Shown piece by piece: positions 55,418 to 64,000 of a DNA stretch of 64,000 nucleotides (its first letter is position 1; every line of letters starts with the position of its first letter). The position numbers were made by a program, and so were the translations under genes. The stretch is from Apilactobacillus micheneri. GTDB taxonomy: Bacteria > Bacillota > Bacilli > Lactobacillales > Lactobacillaceae. The stretch lies in NCBI RefSeq assembly GCF_002993975.1, contig NZ_POSO01000002.1:62232-126231 (forward strand). Direction: 5' to 3'. The notes beneath the pieces are model-generated. The model was not told the DNA's origin, did no database searches, and saw nothing but the letters and a program-made list of their open reading frames with translations.

Positions 55418-57158
55418 TTTTTTTAATAAAGATACATGGATTAAGCCATATTTAAAAAAGGACAAAAAATTATTGTTCACTGCTTTTGGTCTGGGAATTG
55501 TTACCATCATTTGTTCAATTGGTTTAATGTTCGTTGCTGGTTATTTAATCAGTCGTTCGGCAACTAGGCCATACAATATTTTAATTGTTTATATTCCAGT
55601 TATTTTAGCGCAAGCATTTGGAACTGGACGTCCAGTCTTTCAATATTTAGAACAATTAACCTCGCATAATTGGGTATTAGGAGTTGTTTCTAAACTACGT
55701 CAACGTTTATATATGACATTAGAAAAAGGCGCTGACTTTGTTGGCGAACGTTTTAAATTAGGTAATTTGTTAGGTGTCTTATCCGATGATTTAGAACATC
55801 TAGAAGATCTATATTTAAAAACCATCTTTCCAATTATTACCTCATATATAACTGGAATTATTATCATCATTTTATTAGGCATCGTTAGTATTCCCTATGC
55901 CTTATTCATGTTTGTTTGCTTCGCAGTCATCCTATTAGTAATGCCCATCATTTCAGTCATTATTTTTGGTAAAGCTAAAAAATATGAAAAAAATTTAGTC
56001 GCTAATAATTATCAAAACTTAACTGATGCTACTTTAGGAGTTACCGATTGGATGATTTCTGGACGTAAAAAGGATTTTATTGGTGAAGGAACTAAGAACG
56101 ATAAAAAATTAGCGCAATCACGCAATAAAGTCGATCATTTCGAATGGAATCGTGACTTCGCATTACGTAGCATGATTGGAGTCATTATTGTTGGATCCAT
56201 CATCTGGGGAAATATATATCTAAATGATTCTCAATCGATTTCTAATTATATTGCTGCCTTTGTTTTAGGAGTTTTTCCACTATTAGATACATTTATCCCC
56301 GTATCACAGGCTATGGAAAATTGGCCTATTTACAAAGAATCAGTAAATCGTTTAAATAACTTATCTAATACGTTGGATAAAGAAGAAATTGATAATACAG
56401 AAAATAATTTTGATCCTAATAAAATTAATAGTATTAGTATGAATGATGTTTCATTTAAATATGATGACGATAATTCAGCTATTTTAAATAATATTTCATT
56501 GAATGTTAAACAAGGCCAAAAATTAGCCATCATTGGTCCAAGTGGTGTGGGTAAAACTACGCTACTTCAACTATTACTTGGTAGTATCAACCCCACTAAA
56601 GGTGAAGTTAAAATAAATAATGTTAAAGTTACTGATTTACAAAACAATCGTTCTAATATTTTTAGTGTTTTAGATCAACAACCATTTTTATTTGATACTA
56701 CGATCATCAATAATGTGATGATTGGAAATGAACAAGCTACTTTTGCAGAAGCTAAACAAGCTTTATCTGAAGTTGGTTTAGCAGATTATATTGAAACTCT
56801 GCCTAAAAAATATGATACTGATATTGATGAAAGTGGAATCAAATTATCTGGTGGTCAACGTCAACGTTTAGCGATTGCTAGAATTCTGTTGCAAGATAAT
56901 CCAATTGTATTATTAGACGAACCAACGGTTGGATTAGACCCAATTACTGAAAATAATTTGATAAACACTTTAAATCAGGTATTAAAGAACAAAACCATTA
57001 TTTGGGTAACTCATCACTTGCAAGGCTTATCTACTATGGATGAAGTTATTTTCTTACAAAAAGGAACCATCCAAATGGATGGCTCCCCTAGTGAGTTATA
57101 TAAGAATAATGAAAAATACCGTAAACTTTATCAAATGGATCAAGGAATTGAAAATTAA
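55410..57158 (+). CDS. cydC: ABC transporter CydC (cytochrome bd assembly)
   Basis: 582 aa from ATG 55410 (MRNFFNKDTW), with GAGGTGA 8 nt upstream. Open frame extends 27 nt further but without a ribosome-binding site. It overlaps the cydD stop by 8 nt. Six helices, then Walker A GPSGVGKTT, signature LSGGQRQRLAIARI and Walker B IVLLDEPT. Partner of CydD. Its stop codon overlaps the stop of the convergent polyprenyl synthase gene, leaving no room for a terminator. Confidence 0.94.
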   Translation: MRNFFNKDTWIKPYLKKDKKLLFTAFGLGIVTIICSIGLMFVAGYLISRSATRPYNILIVYIPVILAQAFGTGRPVFQYLEQLTSHNWVLGVVSKLRQRLYMTLEKGADFVGERFKLGNLLGVLSDDLEHLEDLYLKTIFPIITSYITGIIIIILLGIVSIPYALFMFVCFAVILLVMPIISVIIFGKAKKYEKNLVANNYQNLTDATLGVTDWMISGRKKDFIGEGTKNDKKLAQSRNKVDHFEWNRDFALRSMIGVIIVGSIIWGNIYLNDSQSISNYIAAFVLGVFPLLDTFIPVSQAMENWPIYKESVNRLNNLSNTLDKEEIDNTENNFDPNKINSISMNDVSFKYDDDNSAILNNISLNVKQGQKLAIIGPSGVGKTTLLQLLLGSINPTKGEVKINNVKVTDLQNNRSNIFSVLDQQPFLFDTTIINNVMIGNEQATFAEAKQALSEVGLADYIETLPKKYDTDIDESGIKLSGGQRQRLAIARILLQDNPIVLLDEPTVGLDPITENNLINTLNQVLKNKTIIWVTHHLQGLSTMDEVIFLQKGTIQMDGSPSELYKNNEKYRKLYQMDQGIEN

Positions 57159-58129
57159 TTAAACAACTTATTAACCAATTTTAATAATACTTTTCTAGCA
57201 CTATTATTTGGTAGTTGATCAATCATTTTTTCAATTGATTGATGATAAGCATCCATTTTGGCATGCGTTTTATCTAAAGATCCACTTTCTTTTACAATAG
57301 CTTTAACTTTAATTAGATCAGCTCGTTTGAGCTGGTCTTTTTTATTTAGAATAGCAAGTAGTTCATCATGATAAGAAGTCTGCATTGCATATATGACCGG
57401 CAATGTATAAACACCATCTAAGATATCATTTAAAATTGGCTTCCCAGCTTCTTCTTCCGTGTCTTCAAAATCAATTAAGTCATCACGCAGTTGAAATGCA
57501 ATCCCAAATTCTGAACCGATTTGTTCAGATAACTTAATAATATTGTCATCAGCTTTAGAAATAATTGCTCCATTACCAGCTGCAATTTTGAATAAATCAG
57601 CAGTTTTTCCTTGTACAGCTGCTAAATATTGTTCTTCATTTCTTTTCGGATCAAATTTAGTTTCATTCTGGCGCAATTCACCATCAATAATGCCTTCAAT
57701 TCCACTGACATTATATTTAATATCTTCCTTACTAGGCAAAGTATCTAAGACTAAATGGAAATACTTAACAAATAAATAATCACCTAAATAAATGGAAGTC
57801 CGTTCACCAAAATTGTAGTTCAAACTAGTAACACCACGACGTAAATCTGATTTATCAATAACATCGTCATGTACTAATGATGCCAAGTGAATTAACTCAA
57901 CTGAAGCTGCCACTTTTTCAAAATAATTATCTTCATCTTTTTGTGTCCCAAATTCAGTAAATAACATTAAGAAAGCAGCACGCAACATCTTGCCACTACC
58001 ATTAATTAATTCATTAATGCTTTTCTTAAAATCATCATCATTAATTTGCACTTGCTGTTTCATGATATTTTCTATAGTTTTCAACCTTTGTTCTAACTCA
58101 GGTCTTTGTTTCCATAATCGAAGATCCAT
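57155..58129 (-). CDS. trans-Polyprenyl diphosphate synthase
   Basis: 324 aa soluble enzyme that elongates allylic diphosphates with IPP. First Asp-rich motif LVHDDVIDKSDLRRG (DDVID 88-92), second DDLIDFEDTEEEAGKP (216-220) after FQLR. Both are complete, so it should be active. Length and motifs fit the catalytic subunit of hepta/octa/solanesyl-type synthases (HepT/IspB); chain length cannot be told. Convergent to cydC and in the same block as menA, it very likely makes the quinone side chain. Confidence 0.92.
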   Translation of the reverse strand: MDLRLWKQRPELEQRLKTIENIMKQQVQINDDDFKKSINELINGSGKMLRAAFLMLFTEFGTQKDEDNYFEKVAASVELIHLASLVHDDVIDKSDLRRGVTSLNYNFGERTSIYLGDYLFVKYFHLVLDTLPSKEDIKYNVSGIEGIIDGELRQNETKFDPKRNEEQYLAAVQGKTADLFKIAAGNGAIISKADDNIIKLSEQIGSEFGIAFQLRDDLIDFEDTEEEAGKPILNDILDGVYTLPVIYAMQTSYHDELLAILNKKDQLKRADLIKVKAIVKESGSLDKTHAKMDAYHQSIEKMIDQLPNNSARKVLLKLVNKLFN

Positions 58130-58336
58130 AAAATACCCCTATTTCAAAACTCGTTTATTATATTTCACAATTTTACAACTTTTATAGATGCATATCCAGT
58201 AATCAATTATTTATCAACCAAATATTAAAAAAATTGCAATCATTAAGCCAATTAACTATACGTTTTTACAAAAAATAGTTAGAATGTTTATTGTACGATG
58301 TATTTTTATACAAAAAATCGAAAAGGAATGATTTAA

Positions 58337-59065
58337 ATGCGAATCGGAGTTACCGCAGACATTATTTTAAGTCAAAATCAAACCTTCAGACAACGTGAAG
58401 GTCATTTTGCACAACGTACATTAATGAATTGCCTTTTGGCTAATAATATAACTCCAGTGATTTTGCCAGTTGCTAAACCAGAGATGGCAGCTGACTTATT
58501 AGAAACAGTTGACGGAGTAATATTAACTGGTGGACCAGATGTATTACCTGAATTCTATGGTGAAGAACCAATTAGAGAAATTGGTACTACATATGAACCT
58601 CGTGATCAATTTGAGCTAGCTTTAGTTAAACAAGCCGTTCAAATGAAAAAACCAATTTTGGCAATTTGTCGCGGACTACAAATTGTTAATGTTGCTTTAG
58701 GTGGCACTTTATATCAAGATATTGATACTCAATTTGAACCTAAAGATAATATGAGAATTTTACAACATTCCCAAAAAGCAATCGGATATGCTCCTGTTCA
58801 TCATATTAACATCAATAGTGATTCAGCATTAGCAAAAACCTTTGGTAGTCGTGCATTTGTTAATTCCTTCCATCATGAAGCAGCCAAAGATGTTGCCCCT
58901 AGCTTGAAAGTAGTTGCTATCGCCGATGATGGAATGATTGAAGGCCTTGAAAATGACGACAAGTCCATTCAATGTGTTCAATGGCATCCCGAAAATATGT
59001 GGGATCACTACGCAGATGAAAACCAACTATTTGTTGATTTCTTCAATCGTATTCATACAAAATAA
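58337..59065 (+). CDS. Gamma-glutamyl-gamma-aminobutyrate hydrolase family (class I GATase-like)
   Basis: 242 aa cytoplasmic peptidase C26. Nucleophile Cys111 in ILAICRGLQIVNVALGG, with His217 and Glu219 in QWHPE completing the triad. GGPDVLPEFYGEEP matches PuuD-type enzymes that hydrolyse gamma-glutamyl-GABA or related gamma-glutamyl compounds. An amino-acid permease follows 13 nt later, so the pair probably imports and processes an amino acid or gamma-glutamyl amide. Confidence 0.9.
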   Translation: MRIGVTADIILSQNQTFRQREGHFAQRTLMNCLLANNITPVILPVAKPEMAADLLETVDGVILTGGPDVLPEFYGEEPIREIGTTYEPRDQFELALVKQAVQMKKPILAICRGLQIVNVALGGTLYQDIDTQFEPKDNMRILQHSQKAIGYAPVHHININSDSALAKTFGSRAFVNSFHHEAAKDVAPSLKVVAIADDGMIEGLENDDKSIQCVQWHPENMWDHYADENQLFVDFFNRIHTK

Positions 59066-59078
59066 GGAGTGATATTTA

Positions 59079-60371
59079 ATGCCCGATACGAAAAAGAAAT
59101 TAAGTTTCTTTAGTATTGTTCTTTTAGGAATCAATGCCATTATTGGTTCCGGAATCTTTTTACTACCTACAGCTGGAATGAAAATCTTTGGTCCAGCTAG
59201 TATTTTAGTTTTAGTTTTTGATGCATTTTTAGCCTTTATGATTGGTTTATGTTTCGCTGAATGTTCCGGATTGTTTGATGAATCTGGTGGTGCCTATATT
59301 TATGCTAAACATGCCTTCGGTAATTTTATTGGTTATGAAGTGGGAATTGCTGCTTGGGCTGTTAGAATTATCGCTGAAGCAACTATGTATGTTGCATTCG
59401 CAACTGCTTTAGGTGGTTTCTTCCCCGCTTTAAATACTTCTTTAGCTAAAAATATTATCGTTACAATCATGGCAGTGGGATTAATGATTTTAAACTTATC
59501 AGGAATTGAAGCAGCCTCTGTTTTCAGTAATATTATTACCGTTGGAAAGTTATTACCAATCTTTTTAATTATTATTATTGGTCTATTCTTTATTCATCCT
59601 GGTAACTTTACCCCATTCTTCGTGCCATCATTAACTCATGCATCAAACTTCTCTGATGCTACCTTAACCATGTTTTATATTTTTACTGGGGTTGAAGGAT
59701 TAGTTGTTACTGCTGGTGAAATGAGTAATGTTAAAAAGAATTTACCACGTGCCATCATGGTGGTATTATCAGTGGTAACTATCATCTATATCCTAATTAT
59801 GACTGTATGTATTGGTGTTTTAGGAACTAAATTAACTCAAACTTCAGTGCCATTACAAGCTGCTTTGACTGCTATGATTGGTAAAGTTGGTAGTTACATT
59901 GTTGTTGCAGGATCAGTACTATCAATTGGTGGTATTTGTATTGCATCTTCATTTATTACACCTCGTTCAACCGAAGCTCTTGCAGACAATGGAATCTTAC
60001 CAAAAGCATTTAGTAAGAAAAATCGTAAAAATGCTCCTTACATTTCAATTATTGTAAATGCTATTTTGATTTTAGCTTTATCATATTCAGGAACATTTAC
60101 TTATCTAGCACAAATTAGTGCCATTTCAAGATTTGCTCAATTTATTCCTACTATTATTGCTGTTATGGTATTTAGAAAGACAATGAAAAATAAGCCTAGA
60201 GCCTTTAAATTACCTTTAGGTTACACCATTCCAATCATTGCTTTAGCAATATCATTATGGTTAATCTTTAATACTAAAGTTAATTTATTAATATTTGGTT
60301 TTGGGGCTTTAGTAGTTGCATTGCCATTCTACTTCTTAACTCGTGGCTTTCGCGAAAGAAAAATAAATTAA
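59079..60371 (+). CDS. APC-family amino-acid permease
   Basis: 430 aa, twelve helices. Opening GINAIIGSGIFLLPTAG (residues about 17-33) is the substrate-binding GSG segment of the APC superfamily; helix 3 has AAWAVRIIAEATMYVAFA, and EAASVFSNIITVGKLLPIF follows. AAGGAG lies 9 nt before the ATG. Substrate unknown. Operonic with the gamma-glutamyl hydrolase. Ends before a strong terminator. Confidence 0.9.
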   Translation: MPDTKKKLSFFSIVLLGINAIIGSGIFLLPTAGMKIFGPASILVLVFDAFLAFMIGLCFAECSGLFDESGGAYIYAKHAFGNFIGYEVGIAAWAVRIIAEATMYVAFATALGGFFPALNTSLAKNIIVTIMAVGLMILNLSGIEAASVFSNIITVGKLLPIFLIIIIGLFFIHPGNFTPFFVPSLTHASNFSDATLTMFYIFTGVEGLVVTAGEMSNVKKNLPRAIMVVLSVVTIIYILIMTVCIGVLGTKLTQTSVPLQAALTAMIGKVGSYIVVAGSVLSIGGICIASSFITPRSTEALADNGILPKAFSKKNRKNAPYISIIVNAILILALSYSGTFTYLAQISAISRFAQFIPTIIAVMVFRKTMKNKPRAFKLPLGYTIPIIALAISLWLIFNTKVNLLIFGFGALVVALPFYFLTRGFRERKIN

Positions 60372-60379
60372 AATAATAA

Positions 60380-60410
60380 AAAAACTCGAACTTTAACAGT
60401 TCGAGTTTTT
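60380..60410. terminator. Bidirectional terminator
   Basis: 13-bp stem (60380-60392 with 60398-60410) with loop TTAAC between convergent genes. It touches the stop of the methyltransferase gene at 60410. Confidence 0.9.
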
Positions 60411-61114
60411 TATTTAACAGTGATAACGATTGCTCTCACATTAAAGAACAATTCAAATCTTCGGTGCATATATTTAACAGATGCACCCTTTGCTTCAAAT
60501 TCTTTTTTAAAACGTTTGATCATTCCAGGAGTATTTAGCATAAAAATAACTCCACCAGATTTAACCACTCGATTTAATTCTTTAGAGATTGGTTGATAAA
60601 CCGATTTTTTACGATTACTTAATTGATCATCACGTCCATGAATAGCTGTTGCCACATCAAAACTATTATCATCATATGGAATACTAGTAATATCATGGGC
60701 TTTCAATTGAACTTTTTCTTTTACATCTTCTAATGTAGAATTTTTTTCTAATCGTTGAATGCTGTATTGATAAACATCTTCAACCCCATCTACTTCTGCT
60801 AAATGATTATCTTTAGCCATTTTAATTAAGGCATAGCCAGTCCCAGTCCCTAAATCTAGTCCCTTGCTTGAAGCGGTAAAATCATGATTATCAACAAACT
60901 GATTAATATAGTTCTTTTTGAAAGTAACAGTTCTAAGTAATGTCCAAATCCCTAGTAAAATTAATATTAGAACATATATCATTGATTTATTTTTATGATC
61001 AAAATAAATCGAACCATATAAACAAAATGCACCAATAAAAGATAAAGCAATTATATATGGTTCATCGGTTTTATAACGATACCAATGTTTTACCCAATTT
61101 ATAATTTTATTCAT
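60410..61114 (-). CDS. Membrane-anchored class I SAM-dependent methyltransferase
   Basis: 234 aa from ATG 61114 (MNKIINWVKHWY), which has AAAGGA 12 nt upstream. The longer ORF to 61162 passes through that site. Two membrane helices (about residues 21-36 and 44-60) tether a Rossmann methyltransferase: motif I GLDLGTGTGYA (near 84-94), acidic VDGVEDVYQYS, AHDITSIPYDDNSFD, and post-motif RVVKSGGVIFML. Substrate unknown. Confidence 0.82.
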   Translation of the reverse strand: MNKIINWVKHWYRYKTDEPYIIALSFIGAFCLYGSIYFDHKNKSMIYVLILILLGIWTLLRTVTFKKNYINQFVDNHDFTASSKGLDLGTGTGYALIKMAKDNHLAEVDGVEDVYQYSIQRLEKNSTLEDVKEKVQLKAHDITSIPYDDNSFDVATAIHGRDDQLSNRKKSVYQPISKELNRVVKSGGVIFMLNTPGMIKRFKKEFEAKGASVKYMHRRFELFFNVRAIVITVK

Positions 61115-61219
61115 TATAATTATGTATCCTTTCGAATCAAATTTATAACCTAATGATAACAAATATAGACCTTTTTGCTAAAAAATTAAATACATTTGCA
61201 TAATTTCATTGCAAAACAA

Positions 61220-61251
61220 AAAGAAGTTTACCTAATAAGATAAACTTCTTT
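61220..61251 (-). terminator. Rho-independent terminator
   Basis: AAGAAGTTTA pairs with TAAACTTCTT around a 12-nt loop just past the stop at 61262. Confidence 0.75.
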
Positions 61252-61261
61252 AAAATTATAT

Positions 61262-61870
61262 TTATTCAGATTTTAGTTCTGATTGAACTAACCACTTGTG
61301 ATTTTTAATATTCATACCTGTTTTTTTATCTTTAAAGTTTACCGTATAAGCAGGTCCCTTATTAACTGAAACAATCTTACCTTTAGCACCTTTCATGCCA
61401 TACATATGATCAGCTTTTACAGTAACAGCTTTTCCAGCTTTTAATGCACCCTTGGCACTTAATTCACTAGCTACTACCCATTTATGATTTTTTACTTCTT
61501 TACTGCCATTAGTAGGTTTAAAGTCTATTTTATATAATTTAGTCTTATATACACCAGCTACAGTGGCTTTGGCATTCTTCATGCCCTTCATATGATCAGC
61601 TTTTAGAATGACCTTTTCACCAACATGAAACTTAGCATGGGTATCTTTTTTAAGGCCTTTTGGCATGGCTGAATGCATATTCATGGTTAAACCATCCATT
61701 TTCATCATATGCATAGACTTATCTTTTTTATGCATGGCACTCATATTCATTGATGATTTATCAGAGTGATGCATATCTTTGGTCATTGATGCATTTGCAC
61801 CCACTCCACCAAATAAAGATAAACCTAATGCTGCCATTGAAGTTGTAGCCAATACTTTTGATACTTTCAT
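61262..61870 (-). CDS. Secreted YdhK-like (DUF1541) protein, Met/His-rich
   Basis: 202 aa. Signal peptide ends near residue 28 (ANA-SM). Residues 29-75 are remarkably rich in Met and His (KSMHMMKMDGLTMNMHSAM), typical of copper- or silver-binding segments. Two tandem DUF1541 repeats follow: KFHVGEKVILKADHMKGMK...NHKWVVASEL and KAGKAVTVKADHMYGMK...NHKWLVQSEL. YdhK of B. subtilis is the named homologue. A metal-binding role is inferred. Monocistronic. Confidence 0.88.
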   Translation of the reverse strand: MKVSKVLATTSMAALGLSLFGGVGANASMTKDMHHSDKSSMNMSAMHKKDKSMHMMKMDGLTMNMHSAMPKGLKKDTHAKFHVGEKVILKADHMKGMKNAKATVAGVYKTKLYKIDFKPTNGSKEVKNHKWVVASELSAKGALKAGKAVTVKADHMYGMKGAKGKIVSVNKGPAYTVNFKDKKTGMNIKNHKWLVQSELKSE

Positions 61871-62041
61871 TATAAAGACTCCTCAAAAAAATGTATTTGG
61901 TAAGATATAATCTTACTTGATTAAATATACTAGCACTTGAGTATAAAAATCACTAATCATTTGCTCAAATAATATCAATTAATAGATATCAAACTTTAAT
62001 TAAGTTATCATGGAGATAAATATTTATAAGGAAGGGTTATT

Positions 62042-63322
62042 ATGAATTTTAAGAAAAATGTTGCAGCAATTCTAACTGGAATTACATTAGCATCAATGCC
62101 AGCAATGGCTGTTAGTGCTAACGGAATGCCTAAAAATAGTTCTAATTATTGGAATAAAGTTAGGTACATAAAAGTAAATAAAAATATTTCAGCTGTTCAA
62201 AGAAAAGTTAAAAATAATTCTATTCAACCTAAAATTAATAAAAAAATGACCGTTAAAAAAGGTACTGTCTTAGTCGTCGATAGATTAAAAAGCAGTCATA
62301 ATGAATGGCTTTTATTAGATGGTTTAAAAAACAGTAAAAATTCTGTTTGGTCAACTAATCAAAAGAATACTAATTGGATGAGTAAATATACACCAAAGAA
62401 GATTGATAATACAACTAAATTAGTAACCTTAACTAAAAAGATAAACATTACTGAAAAGGCTACTAAGAATCATCAAATTCAAAATAAAACATTGAAAAAA
62501 TCTAGTCTTAAAAAAGGTTCAGTTGTTTATGTAAGAAGTTTTGGTGGTAATGAATGGCTAGTTTTCGGTAATAATATGCCTAAGACTAGTAAAAATGGTG
62601 CTTGGGTAACTAATAACAAAGGTACTAACTGGATGAAAAAGTACACTCCAAAACCAATTAGTAATAAGTATATTGATTTAAATCAAGACGTTTCAATAAC
62701 TGAAAAAGCGGTCAAAAATAATGTCATTCAAAATAAAAACATTAAAAAAGACACTTTAAAAAGTGGTACAACTATTTTAGTAAAACCATTAAGTAAAAAT
62801 GAATTCTTAATATTAAGTAGTAATGTACCTAATACTAGCAAAAATGGTGCTTGGATCATTCAAGGACAAAATAACAAATTTAGCGATTCACAAATTCTAA
62901 AATCACAATATAATACCACTCCTACAAGTGATATTGGTAGTGATTATACTGATGCATATTTCCAAAGTAATATTGGAAACAAAGATAAAACAATTGCAAC
63001 GGCTGGACAAAAAGTACAAGCCAAAAAAGTTGATGACAATAATGCATTAATTAAAGTTGATGGTAATGAATATCCAATGCCAATTAGCAAAGATATACAA
63101 TTACCAACTAGAAACAACGTTTATGCTTCTCAAAAAAGTAATATTGTATTTTCATTATATGCACCAAATGACTCAAATGCGGTAGCATTAAGTAGTTACA
63201 CACCACAAAATGGTGATCAATGGCGTCAAATGTCCAACGATGGAAAACTAAAAGTATTTGAATACTTAGCCAAAGATAATGGTTGGCTACATGTTGGCGA
63301 TATTAATACAAATAATAAATAA
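62042..63322 (+). CDS. Secreted protein with three SLAP/SH3-like repeats
   Basis: 426 aa. Signal peptide ends near residue 26 (VSA-NG). Three repeats of about 90 residues are visible at about 42-118, 128-200 and 211-283. Each has the order VxKxIxxxxxxxKNxxIQxK, then KKGTxxxV, then NEWLLxxxx, then KNGAWVTNxxxTNWMxKYTPK. Residues 300-426 form a different C-terminal domain. Basic and anchorless, so probably bound to the wall non-covalently. GGAAGGG precedes the ATG. Divergent from the YdhK-like gene. Confidence 0.82.
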   Translation: MNFKKNVAAILTGITLASMPAMAVSANGMPKNSSNYWNKVRYIKVNKNISAVQRKVKNNSIQPKINKKMTVKKGTVLVVDRLKSSHNEWLLLDGLKNSKNSVWSTNQKNTNWMSKYTPKKIDNTTKLVTLTKKINITEKATKNHQIQNKTLKKSSLKKGSVVYVRSFGGNEWLVFGNNMPKTSKNGAWVTNNKGTNWMKKYTPKPISNKYIDLNQDVSITEKAVKNNVIQNKNIKKDTLKSGTTILVKPLSKNEFLILSSNVPNTSKNGAWIIQGQNNKFSDSQILKSQYNTTPTSDIGSDYTDAYFQSNIGNKDKTIATAGQKVQAKKVDDNNALIKVDGNEYPMPISKDIQLPTRNNVYASQKSNIVFSLYAPNDSNAVALSSYTPQNGDQWRQMSNDGKLKVFEYLAKDNGWLHVGDINTNNK

Positions 63323-63325
63323 AAT

Positions 63326-63357
63326 AAAAAAGCTTAGGAATAACCTAAGCTTTTTTA
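63326..63357. terminator. Bidirectional terminator
   Basis: AAAAAGCTTAGG pairs with CCTAAGCTTTTT around GAATAA-type loop, between convergent genes ending at 63322 and 63360. Confidence 0.88.
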
Positions 63358-63359
63358 TT

Positions 63360-64000
63360 TTATTCAGCTTCACCAATTGCTCCAGCAATGTCATCTTTTG
63401 AAAAATCATGTTTCATAAACTCTTCATCGTTAACTGGTAATTGTTGTTCTAAATGATCTAATACTTGAGCTGAAACTTCGCCATTATTAGTTGAAAAGTC
63501 TAACAAATGACCACCCATTGATAAATCATCAGCAATAAAATGTAGATGAAAGCCACCTACCGCCGAACCATTAAATAATTGTGGAGAATAATATCCCATA
63601 ACAGTTCCAGTTACATTTTCACCATTAAATTCATGTTGCTTATGAGCACAATCCACTAAAGTTGGATATGGTTTTTCTTGTTTGTAAACTGATCTAGTTT
63701 TAATTTTATCAAAAGTGCCATGCAGTTTAATTGAGAAGAAAGTATTTTGCCAATCTTTCATCCCCATAACTTTTTCTTCTAACTTATCAGGAGTCATTGT
63801 GGATTCAATATCAAATAATTTTTTATAATCAGCAAAGTGAACGTCAGCAAATGGAACCGTAAAATTACCATCTAATTTATTCACACTACCATGACCATCA
63901 ATTTGATATGGAGTACCATCTTTAATGACTAATTCACCATCAAGGCCATCACCAGTGCCAATTCCAGTATCACCATGTTTTAATAAGTCACTTAATTTTA
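63360..64000 (-). CDS. aldB: Alpha-acetolactate decarboxylase, partial (N-terminus beyond right edge)
   Basis: The frame runs from the edge; the ATG at 63884 is internal. Sequence upstream of it reads LLKHGDTGIGTGDGLDGEL, VIKDGTPYQIDGHGSV, the conserved N-terminal core. Then come the Zn-site and active-site segments HGTFDKIKTRSVYKQEKPYP and VGGFHLHFIADDLSMGGHLLDF (quoted in part). Converts alpha-acetolactate to acetoin, relieving pyruvate overflow and acid stress and competing with valine/leucine synthesis. About 213 codons are in the window; only some 20-25 are missing. Confidence 0.93.
   Translation of the reverse strand, partial: KLSDLLKHGDTGIGTGDGLDGELVIKDGTPYQIDGHGSVNKLDGNFTVPFADVHFADYKKLFDIESTMTPDKLEEKVMGMKDWQNTFFSIKLHGTFDKIKTRSVYKQEKPYPTLVDCAHKQHEFNGENVTGTVMGYYSPQLFNGSAVGGFHLHFIADDLSMGGHLLDFSTNNGEVSAQVLDHLEQQLPVNDEEFMKHDFSKDDIAGAIGEAE

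Noticed and set aside
1-64000. tRNA or rRNA genes, insertion sequences, integrases, prophage genes
   Set aside because: None recognised on either strand by eye; no transposase or integrase motifs in any reading frame examined.

Overview
The window looks like an AT-rich chromosome segment of a heterofermentative lactic acid bacterium of the family Lactobacillaceae. The best guess is Apilactobacillus (bee- and flower-associated, fructophilic, A. kunkeei-like) or a close relative. The reasons are the run of very large Asn/Asp/Gln/Gly/Tyr-rich surface proteins with KxYKxGKxW-like signal peptides and DUF5776-like C-termini, T-box control of a BrnQ transporter, a heme/quinone-dependent cytochrome bd cluster without other respiratory complexes, and lactobacillus-type acetolactate decarboxylase and D,D-carboxypeptidase genes. 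The genus is inferred from general knowledge, not from any search.

Left third (1-26,839, all on the minus strand): three consecutive giant surface-protein genes. The first runs off the left edge (at least 2,170 codons, TTG start at 6511). The second is intact (3,147 codons). The third (about 3,430 codons) is split by a one-base frameshift near 25,72x. All share one plan: signal peptide, spacer, pectate-lyase-like adhesive domain, then a very long array of short YxxGxxA repeats; where the C-terminus is in the window it is strongly basic. Each of the two complete genes has its own terminator, and all three have long upstream gaps.

27,089-31,465 (minus): membrane protein, GNAT acetyltransferase, a DacA-type D,D-carboxypeptidase followed after 4 nt by an NlpC/P60 endopeptidase, and an SPFH protein with a small RHH-like protein. 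This is mostly cell-envelope upkeep. 31,610-32,349 (plus): a DUF1722 (YbgA-like) protein overlapping a pyrimidine-dimer-glycosylase-like protein, a possible UV-repair pair.

33,110-34,892: promoter, T-box riboswitch, terminator and brnQ. 34,970-38,460: a small unlisted ORF, the LemA/TPM pair, a small membrane protein and a TPR protein. 38,642-40,552: a compact cassette made of an XRE-ABC ATPase fusion, an ABC-2 permease and a small Tyr-rich protein, bracketed by two copies of the same terminator. Then a lipoprotein nuclease, a PnuC-family transporter behind tandem NrdR-like boxes (probably a deoxyribonucleoside carrier, PnuN), a type I toxin-like peptide, and three paralogous membrane proteins of which the middle one is frameshifted.

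44,373-49,877: fumC, a small protein and a frameshifted tetR with its palindromic operator, a TauE/SafE permease, two CPBP proteases, and menA. 49,994-58,129: ndh-cydA-cydB-cydD-cydC facing a polyprenyl diphosphate synthase. With menA this forms a respiratory island: NADH to quinone to cytochrome bd to O2, with side-chain synthesis and attachment for the quinone. 58,337-64,000: a gamma-glutamyl-GABA hydrolase/amino-acid permease pair, a membrane-anchored methyltransferase, a Met/His-rich YdhK-like secreted protein, a secreted SLAP-like repeat protein and a partial acetolactate decarboxylase.

Three genes in the window carry single-base frameshifts. Two of these lie in A runs, so read-level checking matters before calling them pseudogenes. 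I saw no tRNA, rRNA, CRISPR array, insertion sequence or prophage.
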